From Beroe ovata (Eukaryota > Ctenophora > Nuda > Beroida > Beroidae), in contig CAMPET010000120.1 of assembly GCA_946803715.1 (NCBI GenBank), forward strand, positions 166,973 through 187,724: DNA of 20,752 nucleotides. Reading direction: 5' to 3'. The notes under the pieces were generated by a model, which ran no database searches, was not told the origin of the DNA, and saw only the letters and a list, made by a program, of their open reading frames with translations. A program made the translations under genes and the position numbers. Every line of letters begins with the position of its first letter. Within the stretch, counting starts at the first letter, position 1. Positions 9,901 through 17,412 of the stretch are shown here, piece by piece.

Positions 9901-11568
9901 AACGTAGAGATCCATGATAAGATCCATGTTTCTTAAAACATTTTCTTGTATTTGAAATTTACCTATGAAATGGAATAGGTCCTTCTTTGAGCATTTCCCG
10001 AATAACTTGCCACAAATCAGGTGATCAGTATGGTAAATACTCCTCCATACCTTATCTGCATAGTCCTGGAAACATATTGGATGTAGGATGTTAAATCTTG
10101 GACGTCTTTTGAAGACGGTCTTAAATAATTCAATGAAAATGGAGTGGGATATATGGTCGTGGGGGGTCAAACATCTCAACTTTCGTATAGCTTAAAGTGA
10201 AATTGAAAGTGAAAGTGGAAGTGAAAGTGGAAGTGAAAGTGGAAGTGAAACGAGCGTAGTGCTCGGAATTTATGTTTGAGTAGGGATCCTTCAGTTTTCA
10301 TTTGTTTTGGGTGTCAACTGTCAACTACAAATTAGGGTCAAATGACAATCGCACTTCCCCATGAAAAAAACAAGCAATACCTTGTCCGAAACAAGAAATG
10401 CCTTGTCCCTGAACACCGAAACAAGAGATGCCTCGTCCCTGAACATATGCTGACTCACCGATGAAAGAAAGTAGTTGAGTCTCTTTGCTCCTCCATTATT
10501 CTCAACCTCCTTAACTTCTAGATACTCAGCCTGAAAGGAGGCAAGGATGAATTGAAATCAGAAGGAAATTGATCGAAAAGTTCGTCAAAAATCGAGTAGC
10601 TGTCTACGAATGACATGTCAACATCTTGGATTCAGAATTCGCGAATGATACATCTAAACAAGCGGTTGATGAAGAAACGCCGGGTCCTAAGTTTTACCTG
10701 ATGAGGTGAACAAGTCATGTCACATATCATGGCTCGGAAATTGTTTCGTGCAGCAGTACACCTGTAATGATAAGCCGGGTTTCCCACTTCAGTACTTCAT
10801 GTAACGAGGCGTTATTACTTCATGTATGGAGTTGTCACTAAATTTAAAATGGGGGTCGGGGAAGGCGTTTCGAAAAGGTGGCAAGAAAGGGACATTTTGG
10901 GGGCGAAAAGAGGGCGTCGGTAGAGCAGTCAATGATCAATTCCGCCATCAGACTCACTTTTTGAGACGATTGTCAGCCTTTCCCAGTTGATCCTTCATGA
11001 TTTGTAACTGGTTATCGTCACAGCAAAACCCAGTTTCTCCCTGAAAATCAATGATATTAGTTACTGAAATTAGAAATCAATTACTAATCACCTACTGAAA
11101 TCAACCACTGGAAACTAATACTACGAGCTATCATGAAGGGCGCGTGGAGGGGTCAATATAATTGCCCCCTCCGTTGATCGGAGTTGATCTCAAACTCCAG
11201 TGAATTCAAAGGAAATGCTCCTTGAACCACTTAACAGTAAGGTTTCAAGAACCTAGGAGTAGACGTCCTTCCTTCTCTATGTAATTGTACAGCATGGGAC
11301 CGGCGCGCAATTGACACAGCATATATTTCAGCATAGAATTAAAATATGAATATGAGGAGAGAAAATCCTGATGACCACTCACACTCAAATGAGGGCAAAT
11401 ATCCCTGATAATGCCCATCCCTGCGTCGGTCAGGCCAATAGAATCTGTCGATCTGGCACACGGAAGCCCGTCACAGTCTCCGTACGTAGCACAATGACCA
11501 CTTTGTGACGTCAGAGTGACGTCACAGGAGAGAAGTAGAAGAAGGGAGAGAAGTGATGAAAGGTTCAT
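6974..11568 (-). CDS. Stand-alone, secreted NPC1 N-terminal domain protein (sterol-binding type)
   Basis: Six exons chain in perfect phase: 11383-11568, 10958-11040, 10698-10761, 10459-10530, 9963-10065 and 6974-7092 (627 bases, 208 residues). Residues 1-21 are a signal peptide (MNLSSLLSLLLLLSCDVTLT). The rest follows the order of the NPC1 N-terminal domain: CATYGDC, DICPHL, GFCCDDNQLQIMKDQL (NPC1 has CCDxxQLQxLKDN), C91 to MICDMTCSPHQ (NPC1 has FCELTCSPHQS), AEYLEVKEV, the ICGK...C segment and a closing KC...SCSEC. The stop codon directly follows, where NPC1 would enter its proline-rich linker and membrane region. The mature part has 14 cysteines, an even number. In the known family this domain binds cholesterol and side-chain oxysterols in the lysosome lumen; here it would be soluble. 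The counterpart of sterol-contact Gln79 is kept. All donors are GT and all acceptors AG. The 2870-base fifth intron holds the P450 gene on the other strand. Confidence 0.87.
7165..7330. repeat. Tandem 14-base repeat next to the last acceptor of the NPC1-domain gene
   Basis: Units of about TAAGGGTGTGATGT recur roughly ten times with variation. On the minus strand they read CCCTTAACATCACA and lie 70-240 bases upstream of the final acceptor (7093-7094). Each unit contains a CTTAAC that fits the loose animal branch-point pattern. Confidence 0.75.
7331..7782. other. Upstream flank of the P450 gene, inside intron 5 of the NPC1-domain gene
   Basis: No gene is visible. A TATA-like CATATAAGAAAA lies at about 7585-7596, nearly 190 bases before the P450 start. 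That is far for a short 5' UTR, so promoter assignment is uncertain. Confidence 0.35.
7783..9643 (+). CDS. Microsomal cytochrome P450, CYP46A1-like
   Basis: Exon 1 (7783-7862) and exon 2 (8218-9643) join in phase to a 501-residue protein, the normal length for CYP46A1. Residues 1-24 are a hydrophobic signal anchor (MLLLIALVAASLCSTVTWFI), followed by a basic stop (RLLLRHR) and the hinge HIPGPP (31-36). Helix C has W134-EHKKR. Helix I is at 304-311 (EAGNITTA). The K-helix ETLR is E369-R372 and the PxRF motif is 423-426. The heme loop FIAGPRKCLG has its thiolate ligand at C447. The family oxidises lipids in the ER with NADPH-P450 reductase; the hinge and the C-terminal FTYLPF...FALLEMKV resemble cholesterol 24-hydroxylase, with the CYP4 clan as alternative. 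The usual acidic residue of helix I (AGxE/DT) is Ile308. The gene sits wholly within an intron of the opposite-strand NPC1-domain gene. No AATAAA was seen by 9900. Confidence 0.95.
7863..8056 (+). repeat. 27-base minisatellite starting at the P450 splice donor
   Basis: The P450 intron begins with about six to seven copies of GTGAGTGGTGTCATAGTAGT plus CTCAGTG (27 bases), one copy lacking its first seven bases and later copies decaying. Each fresh unit carries its own GTGAGT, identical to the real donor. The last exon bases (GTCATAG) match the interior of the unit, so the array seems to have grown out of the exon-intron boundary. Confidence 0.85.
9644..9962. other. 3' flank of P450 inside the host intron
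   Basis: This holds the P450 3' UTR. It includes a short GATTGATGGATGAT-type repeat (about 9648-9680) and no AATAAA on the plus strand. Nothing further is seen before the NPC1-domain exon ending at 9963. Confidence 0.4.
10194..10250. repeat. Tandem GAAAGTGGAAGT repeat with IRF-like sites
   Basis: The stretch runs AAAGTGAAATTGAAAGTGAAAGTGG... as a 12-base unit (GAAAGTGGAAGT) repeated about three times after two GAAAGTGAAA copies. It lies in intron 4 of the NPC1-domain gene. GAAANNGAAA is the core of interferon-regulatory-factor sites, but a simple repeat can give it by chance. Confidence 0.65.
10370..10444. repeat. Three copies of a roughly 30-base tandem repeat
   Basis: The unit GAAACAAGAAATGCCTTGTC plus CCTGAACACC recurs three times (the first copy is shorter). 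ACAAG and CTTGT within each unit can pair. It lies in intron 4 of the NPC1-domain gene, just downstream of its fourth exon in transcription order. Confidence 0.7.
11506..11524. promoter_or_regulatory. Two full CRE-type sites inside the signal-peptide exon
   Basis: TGACGTCA occurs at 11506-11513 and again at 11517-11524, 11 bases apart, within the first coding exon of the NPC1-domain gene. The bases encode part of the signal peptide and its cleavage region (CDVTLTSQ). TGACGTCA is the palindromic CREB/ATF site; binding here is not shown. Confidence 0.4.
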
Positions 11569-12988
11569 GGTTTAGTCGAAATCCTAACTACACAGCATAT
11601 GGGAGCAGAGTATATGCGTGTCAGTGTCTGTGAGTGTGTAGCACTAGCATTGATTATGATCGAAACAAAACAAAATTGTATAGTTCTACTACTCAAAAGA
11701 AGAAGATGAATGATTGAGATGCTTGCTATGATAATTACAACAGCTTGTACATTGTACACAAGCTTCTTGCTTAGAAAACACTGTTTTCCATCAAATTCAG
11801 AGCATGATCACGTGCTGACGTGAAATCACTCAATTTTGCGAATTACGAAATATTTAAAGTTACGATGGTACATGGTACATGGTACATGGTGCCACTCAGT
11901 TGGAGATACTATGGAAAAATATCGGAAAATGGAGCACAACAAAGGTTGAGATGGCACACAATCTACAGGGACCGAACCCAGGATATTCAAGTTGGGTACT
12001 ATTTTAGACAATCAAATTTGAGCCTACAACTTCTTCATTTTTTTAAATTTGATTGTCTAAAGTAGTATTGTAAAGTGAATACAATAGACTCTAGTTTCAT
12101 TTGTTGAGCTCGCAAAATCAGAGGAAAAACAGAATTTAATCATTCCCAACTTAAGAAATACAATGTGACTCCTGAATATAACCCCACTCATACAACAGAC
12201 CAGGATCATTAAGTGCATGAGGGAAGTGAAAAGACGGACGTTGACGTGTGATTGAATTAAAGAATAGTGACCATATTAAAGTATTAATGAAGTGGATCAT
12301 TGAATTTTTGCGTCCATAGTCTAATAATTTCATTCAAAGACTCAATTGAGCGCGTGACTCAAATCTTTTTCCCAAATTGCGTCAAATTGTGGGCATTCCC
12401 TAAACCAACGCATTATGTAAACCATCGCATTATGTAAACCATTTTCTGACTTTTGGGCCCCTCTATGATAAAACAGCACGACGCAAAACGTCCACTGGAC
12501 GTAATTTCGCTTAAAGTAAATGACATTCCCCACACCACAATTATGCCACTTTTCCGGAGAACTGTTTAACTTCAACACTTGCTTTGGTTGACGTGAGTTC
12601 GTCTTATGCTGTAATAATGACATCCAATATCACAATAGCATGAACAAAGTCAGTGAGTGAGTGAATACCAAACTTGCTTTCCAAAAGTTGACTTTTTCTG
12701 GAGAAAATAAAGTTATAGCATCCTGTGATATGACACTCTTTGTTTTCAAATAGGAGCAATTATATTTTTGAACATAAGTTGATATAATGGTATGTTCAAT
12801 GAGTAGCGTTAAACAATTTTCAACTATATAAGTGAAGTTTTTCTCGGGAAGGCCTCGCCGGAATTTTCCGTTCTTATAGTTGTAAAGGTTGTGACTGTGT
12901 TATTTTGATGGCTAATTATCGTTGAAGAATTTTATAGTGAACAATGCTCCATTGTGATCAATAATTCATAATCAAATATCGTTCATCA
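11569..12988. other. Divergent intergenic region
   Basis: The region lies between the start of the minus-strand NPC1-domain gene and the plus-strand DM9-like gene. It contains three copies of a TGGTACA-type repeat (about 11867-11890) and a strong hairpin at 11997-12067. No coding exon with splice support was found. A 93-codon minus-strand frame at 12342-12623 has no sign of being a gene. Confidence 0.5.
11997..12067. repeat. Long near-perfect hairpin
   Basis: A 23-base arm (11997-12019, TACTATTTTAGACAATCAAA through TTT) pairs with 12045-12067 with one mismatch around a 25-base spacer. It may be the remnant of a foldback or MITE-type element. No clear target duplication is seen. Confidence 0.7.
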
Positions 12989-12995
12989 TATAAAT
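12989..12995 (+). promoter_or_regulatory. TATA box of the DM9-like gene
   Basis: TATAAAT lies about 75-90 bases upstream of the two candidate start codons. A transcription start about 30 bases downstream would give a 5' UTR of roughly 50-60 bases. Confidence 0.55.
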
Positions 12996-13067
12996 TTAAC
13001 CGCCCTACTCACTTTTACCAACCCACAGTTCAATTCCAAGACACACACACATCGGATCTGACTGCTG

Positions 13068-14084
13068 ATGATAACGAAGATGAAGGCACTCTCTGTATTT
13101 CTAGTTCTCCTCTACACTCAAGATGGGATAGCGGAAAACTACTTCACGCTCACGCCCTCCGAGGCTAATGCCAGGGGGATACCAATCGACGAGAAATCCA
13201 AAATAGGGACAGTTGGCGACGGTTACGACTACATTGTGATGATGGATTTGGGTCACTCGGAAGGAAGGGACTATCAATTCCCCGTTAAGGGCGGAGTGGA
13301 TATGTACATCTACACTTACGGTCACGAAGTTTTTAAGTTTGAGTCTAGATTTTCCTACCTATACCCCGGCCCGCGGTATACACTTAGCCTATGGGAGGGC
13401 GAGGGTGTTCCCACAGCGGAGGACGGAGCACTCGTGGATGTGGACCCAAACGGTGAAACCAGATACGCAGCGGTGTGCCACAGTGATGTTGGCGATGTGC
13501 CAGGAAAAGGAAACGCTGGTACGGACCGAGCATGCTGCGAGATAGATTGGCAGGAGGTCTGTACTTCGGAATTCTCGTACGTGGTTCTAGCACCTAATCC
13601 GGCAGTTGGATTCACCCTTGTGGAGTTCACAGGGCAGTCAGCCCCTGATGACAGTTTTAAACTGGGAACAGCATCTGACGGGTACAACTATCTAGTGTTA
13701 GGAAGGGCAGATGACGAGACTGCGGCATTTATACCGATGATGCCGATGATGAGCAACGAAGAGAATGCTATTTCCACTTGGGGCGGCGCTCTGACAACAC
13801 GCAGCAAATTCTTCTACCTGCAACTCAAGGATGGCTATAAAGTGGAGTTGGTAAGCGGCGTCAATACGCCTCCCACGGAGGCTGAAGGTGCGATATTGGG
13901 GAACGACTTGTATGAGTTGCACACGCGGTGGGCGGCGATTTGCCACACCCCGTCCGGTGATGTACCGGGAAAAGGAAAGGATGGGAAAGCGTGCTGTGCG
14001 GTTAACAACAGAGAGGTGTGCTACGGTGGGGCTGATTTCTCCTTCGTGGTGGTCGTTCCTGAACCAGACGAAGAGGAAAAGTAG
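13068..14084 (+). CDS. Secreted protein with two tandem DM9/DUF3421-like Cys-rich domains
   Basis: This is a single exon of 338 codons. The first ATG (13068) has a weak context; the fifth codon, also ATG (13080, AAG before it), has a better one and would start the signal peptide directly (MKALSVFLVLLYTQDGIAEN). The mature protein is an internal duplication with an offset of 155 residues. Each copy carries KxGTxxDGYxYxV, an SxFxYLxxxxxY stretch, then R(Y/W)AA(V/I)CH, GDVPGKG (142-148 and 297-303), ACC and EVC, ending FS(Y/F)VV. The GDxxPGK core and the DGYxYLVLGRA stretch resemble DM9/DUF3421 repeats, found in some invertebrate lectin-like proteins, but the cysteine pattern is unusual and I assign the family only tentatively. 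The C terminus is acidic (EPDEEEK). A TATA box lies at 12989. No canonical plus-strand AATAAA follows. Confidence 0.85.
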   Translation: MITKMKALSVFLVLLYTQDGIAENYFTLTPSEANARGIPIDEKSKIGTVGDGYDYIVMMDLGHSEGRDYQFPVKGGVDMYIYTYGHEVFKFESRFSYLYPGPRYTLSLWEGEGVPTAEDGALVDVDPNGETRYAAVCHSDVGDVPGKGNAGTDRACCEIDWQEVCTSEFSYVVLAPNPAVGFTLVEFTGQSAPDDSFKLGTASDGYNYLVLGRADDETAAFIPMMPMMSNEENAISTWGGALTTRSKFFYLQLKDGYKVELVSGVNTPPTEAEGAILGNDLYELHTRWAAICHTPSGDVPGKGKDGKACCAVNNREVCYGGADFSFVVVVPEPDEEEK

Positions 14085-14530
14085 AGAGGAAATCAGGACT
14101 GGGATAAACTCATGATTTACTATTTTAACTTTAAGCGTAGATTATTGGGCAATTCACATATGACATGGATTTATTTTCTTGGTTTTAATTTGCTGAAGAT
14201 AGTGTCGTATTTTCGTTGAGGATGACTATAATTCGAGCGGAGCCATGGAGTCAAGAATAGAGAATAAGGAATCGGTTTTTAGTTACAAACGGTAGAAATA
14301 ATCATAGAGGTCACTGGAATTTAAATTCTTCAGTTGATTCCCTTCAACGACCAACGTGTACTTGTCTATGGTAGATGAAGTAAAGCAAGAACTTACTACT
14401 AGAGGGACAAAATGAAGTAAGGACTTGATTAAGAACTCTGAAGTCAAGAAATTTATGAATAGAGTGGAAGTACCCACTTCATAGAATCCTATACTATCTT
14501 GAAAAGATGTACTGTCAATTTTCACACCTG
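14085..14530. other. Convergent 3' regions
   Basis: The 3' flank of the plus-strand DM9-like gene meets that of the minus-strand gene ending at 14531. A minus-strand AATAAA (TTTATT at 14170-14175) is a plausible poly(A) signal for the latter. Only AATAAG near 14267 is seen for the former. Confidence 0.45.
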
Positions 14531-15026
14531 TCAGTTGACAACTCGATTCTTTTGTTTGGATTTCACGCCAATTTCCTCGGTGCAGACATTCAAACTTCCC
14601 CAGAACTGTTTCAGTTCTGGGGAATTGTACTGTCAAAATTACGATCTGAGCCGTACATACGTGCGCGCGTCTTTCCCTCGCGCGAAATGATTCAGAACGA
14701 AAGCATTCGTCGTTCGCGAAAATAGCACTATTTGGTCATCACCTCTAAATTCACCTGATATGTTACCAATTGCATCCGAATCCTCTTGAAAACAGAAACC
14801 ACATCCCTCTGAAACATTTTACATCATTCAGGAAATAGTCAAGAATCCGTAACAATGATTACCAAGTTAAGTTTTTTATCGAGTCTTAACTATAATTTTC
14901 ATGCATAGACATTAGAAAATGTCCGAATTTTCGACCTACCTCATTCGGCATTCTGCACTTTTGACGAATCTTCCCCCGTGAATTTTCCCATGAACGTCCA
15001 CTTTCGCGTGATTCATCTACCTTTCC
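14531..15026 (-). CDS. Uncharacterised gene, three terminal exons (open at 5' end)
   Basis: Three exons join in phase 0 on the minus strand: 14940-15026 (29 codons, donor GTAGGT), 14755-14808 (18 codons, donor GTGAAT) and 14531-14629 (32 codons and TGA). Acceptors are CTCTGTAG, ATGTTTCAG and TTTTGACAG. The readable C terminus is basic and polar: ...KIRQKCRMPNE, then RDVVSVFKRIRMQLVTYQ, then YNSPELKQFWGSLNVCTEEI and a tail KSKQKNRVVN. Only the 5' part is missing; it may use exons within the duplicated segment to the right. The family is not recognised. The last exon contains a 13-base perfect hairpin (14596-14624). The chain of three phase-0 exons is the main support; the first exon is the least certain. 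Confidence 0.42.
14596..14624. repeat. Perfect 13-base hairpin inside a predicted exon
   Basis: TTCCCCAGAACTG and its complement are separated by three bases. On the minus strand the hairpin spans the codons for SPELKQFWG. It could be an RNA structure in the message, or a sign that the frame here is not coding. Confidence 0.75.
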
Positions 15027-15278
15027 CTACAGAGTTGATTTAAATCAAAATGCACCTGTACTGATAAGTCTGATTGGGTTCCTGGCGTCTAATGTGCATT
15101 TATGTTTTATGGAAGGGGAAGTGTACACAGAGGCTAGGTAGGTAATTAGTATAGGGTGTAGTGGGAATACCAAGGAGCAATATTCAGCAGGGCATTGTGC
15201 TGCTTCACAACTTCCTGTTCACCTAGAAAGACTCTCCACCCGAGGCACTTTTACCCCTCTGTTTGAAGTCATACATCT

Positions 15279-15637
15279 ATACATCATAGATGCCGGATGT
15301 CGGGGACCCAATCAGACTAATAAGTTTAGATGCATGCTATGTACATTGTACATGGATCATGTGACCAATGTATGCATGTACCATCCAACACCTGTGTTGT
15401 AGAATACACCATTTCTCTTGAGGATTTGCAGTTGTACTTGTGGTATCACCTGATCAACTTTCCTCCCTTAAATTGACCACTTTTACAGAGAATTTACCTG
15501 AATCATTTTGCTCTTGTTGTTGATTTTGCTGCTGATTTTGCTACGCGAGTAAAAATATCAAGGAAATGCGCAGCGCGAAACCGTGACGTCATGCCAGACA
15601 AAGATACAACTAGGTATCTAGTTTCTTTTTGTATTGA
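15279..15637. repeat. Direct segmental duplication, copy 1
   Basis: This stretch of about 359 bases is repeated at 15732-16091 with small differences. It includes CATGTACATTGTACATGG-type palindromic sequence, a TGACGTCA site (15584-15591) and, on the minus strand, a 43-base candidate exon (15498-15540) flanked by TAG and GTAAAT. The exon reads QNQQQNQQQEQNDS in its phase-0 frame, although a second frame is also open. Confidence 0.88.
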
Positions 15638-15642
15638 GGGGC

Positions 15643-15643
15643 N
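15643..15643. other. Ambiguous base (N)
   Basis: One undetermined base occurs between the two duplicated segments, a place where collapsed or mis-joined reads would be expected. Confidence 0.95.
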
Positions 15644-15731
15644 ATTTGTAATTATTGGAGGGGATGACACCAAATTATTGGGGGGGATATATCCCCCCCA
15701 TTCCCCCCTGGATTTGCATTTTGCACCACTA

Positions 15732-16091
15732 ATACATCATAGATGCCGGCTGTCTGGAACCCAATCAGACTTATAAGTACAGATGCATGCCATGTACATT
15801 GTACATGGATCATGTGACCAATGTATGGATGTACCATCCAACACCTGTGTTGTAGAATACACCATTTCTCTTGAGGATTTGTAGTTGTACTTGTGGTATC
15901 ACCTGATCAACTTTCCTCCCTTAAACTGACCACTTTTACAGAGAATTTACCTGAATCATCTTGGTCTTGTTGTTGATTTTGCTGCTGATTTTGCTACGCG
16001 AGTACAAAATATCAAGGAAATGCGCAGCGCGAAACCGTGACGTCATGCCAGACAAAGATACACCTAGGTACCTAGTTTCTTTTTATATTGA
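15732..16091. repeat. Direct segmental duplication, copy 2
   Basis: This is the second copy of the segment at 15279-15637, offset by about 453 bases, with scattered substitutions and a one-base length change. The TGACGTCA site (16038-16045) and the minus-strand candidate exon (15951-15993) are both kept. The exon differs at two bases, giving conservative changes (E to D, N to D) in the Gln/Asn-rich frame. Confidence 0.88.
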
Positions 16092-16767
16092 ACCCATTGA
16101 AACACAATTAGTGTACGATGCCAATGGTAGGGAAAACCCCTATGATATGTAACAAGTTATCTCTGTGACATAGCTTACCATCTGTTATGCGTGGTAGAAC
16201 TTCTAAGATATAATCTTTCAAGTAGTCAAGGAAGTAGTTGCCAAATGGTTGGAACTTGGCAACAACTCCAAGTACCAAGGTATCATGCCGACCAACTTAG
16301 GACAAACATTTACCTCCTTGATCACTGTCACACTCAACGTGGCGAGCTTATTAAGTTACACCTAAATAGGAAGAATAGAGCTATCCTGATTCTGCCCCAC
16401 GTTCCCCTGAGCTCCAAGAAACTTCATGTTTACCCCCACTACCATCTACCACTTGCCTCTATTGTGTTTGGGAAACTTGTCATCATACTAAACCATGGCT
16501 CCTTATGCTCTTACATGCCCCTGTGATAGTCACACGGTTACAAACTCCCATATTCCTAACCCCTACTCTAGATAGTCAGTTCAAACTAGTGATTATAAGT
16601 TCAGTTCAGGTTTATTACCATTAAAACTATACATATGTCTTCTTTGCCATCATATCAACACACATTTTATTGGGTTCAGCTCATATAGGAAAATTTGATA
16701 ATATTATGAGTGTTTCTGGACAATTAATGCTCCAAAGATTCAAAAAGTTTTAGTTACCCCCTTGCTG
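16092..16767. other. No gene supported
   Basis: A 111-codon plus-strand frame (16191-16526) has no start context, splice partner or recognisable domain. Otherwise the stretch is AT-rich with no evident feature. Confidence 0.4.
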
Positions 16768-17020
16768 TTGTCGATCGATGATAGACCCTGTCGAGAATTT
16801 CGTTTCGAGCGCGCGCGGCGCAAACTTATTCTCAGACAGAGACGCATCAGCGGTCTTGTCGATCGATGATAGACCCTGTCGAGAATTTCGTTTCGCGCGC
16901 GGCGCAAACTTATTCTCAGACAGGGTCTTGCTGACGCAAGCCGCTTCGCGGCTTGCACTTGCATCAGCGGTCTGGCATCGCCCGACAACAGCGGTCTGGC
17001 ATCGCCCGACAACCTTGCTG
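16760..17020. mobile_element. Family A transposon with a second family A copy inserted in it
   Basis: The outer element (16768-17012) starts TTGTCGATCGATGATAGACC and ends GGCATCGCCCGACAA, flanked by the perfect octamer CCTTGCTG (16760-16767 and 17013-17020). The inner element (16856-16988, 133 bases) has the same ends and interrupts the outer one, flanked by the octamer CAGCGGTC (16848-16855 and 16989-16996), which is itself outer-element sequence. Without the insert the outer copy is about 104 bases and lacks the GCAAGCCGCTTCGCGGCTTG hairpin that the inner copy has. Both are in reverse orientation to the copy at 1035-1159. Confidence 0.92.
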
Positions 17021-17086
17021 TTGAGCAGCTCCTGCTGACAGGCCGGCGTGTTTTACATTGAAGCACTACTCCATTGCATTGATTAT

Positions 17087-17198
17087 TTGTCGATTGATGA
17101 TAGACCCTGTCGAGAATTTCGTTTCGCACGCGCGCGCCGCGGCTCAAACTTATTCATTATTCTCAGGCTTGCATCAGCTGTCTGACATCGCCCGACAA
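17087..17198. mobile_element. Family A transposon, third copy in the cluster
   Basis: The element starts TTGTCGATTGATGATAGACC and ends GACATCGCCCGACAA (112 bases), with the same GCGC-rich core and TTATTCTCAG stretch. The flanking octamers TTGATTAT and TTAAGAAT agree at only five of eight positions, so the duplication has decayed or never matched. Confidence 0.75.
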
Positions 17199-17355
17199 TT
17201 AAGAATACCATTGAATACCATTCGATTGAGTACCAAAACAGTTTCGATGAAACGCGCCGCGCCGCACGATCCGAAAAACATAAACAGAGGTCGTGATAAA
17301 ATCGGACGAGCGCGCGCGCGAGAAAAAGAGGTCAAATACGGATTATATTACGGCT

Positions 17356-17412
17356 TTGCCGGATGTTGCCGGATGTTATCTGTCCACTGTTTATTGCGCG
17401 CGCCGCGCCGCA
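17356..17412. mobile_element. Solo left end of family B element
   Basis: TTGCCGGATGTTATCTGTCC plus ACTGTTTATTGCGCGCG repeats the left arm of the element at 1193-1281. The first ten bases are doubled (17356 and 17366). No matching right arm follows, so this copy is truncated. Confidence 0.7.

Noticed and set aside
6974-11568. These exons as the front part of a full-length NPC1 gene
   Set aside because: The last exon ends in a stop at the domain boundary, its phase fits the previous exon, and no membrane-region exon is seen on this strand further left.
12342-12623. 93-codon minus-strand frame
   Set aside because: No splice partner, signal peptide or recognisable motif; consistent with chance.
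15550-15900. Second candidate exon in the duplication (GTGATACCAC... to CAACACAG, minus strand)
   Set aside because: It is open and phase-compatible with the Gln/Asn exon, but its exit phase does not fit any downstream exon found.
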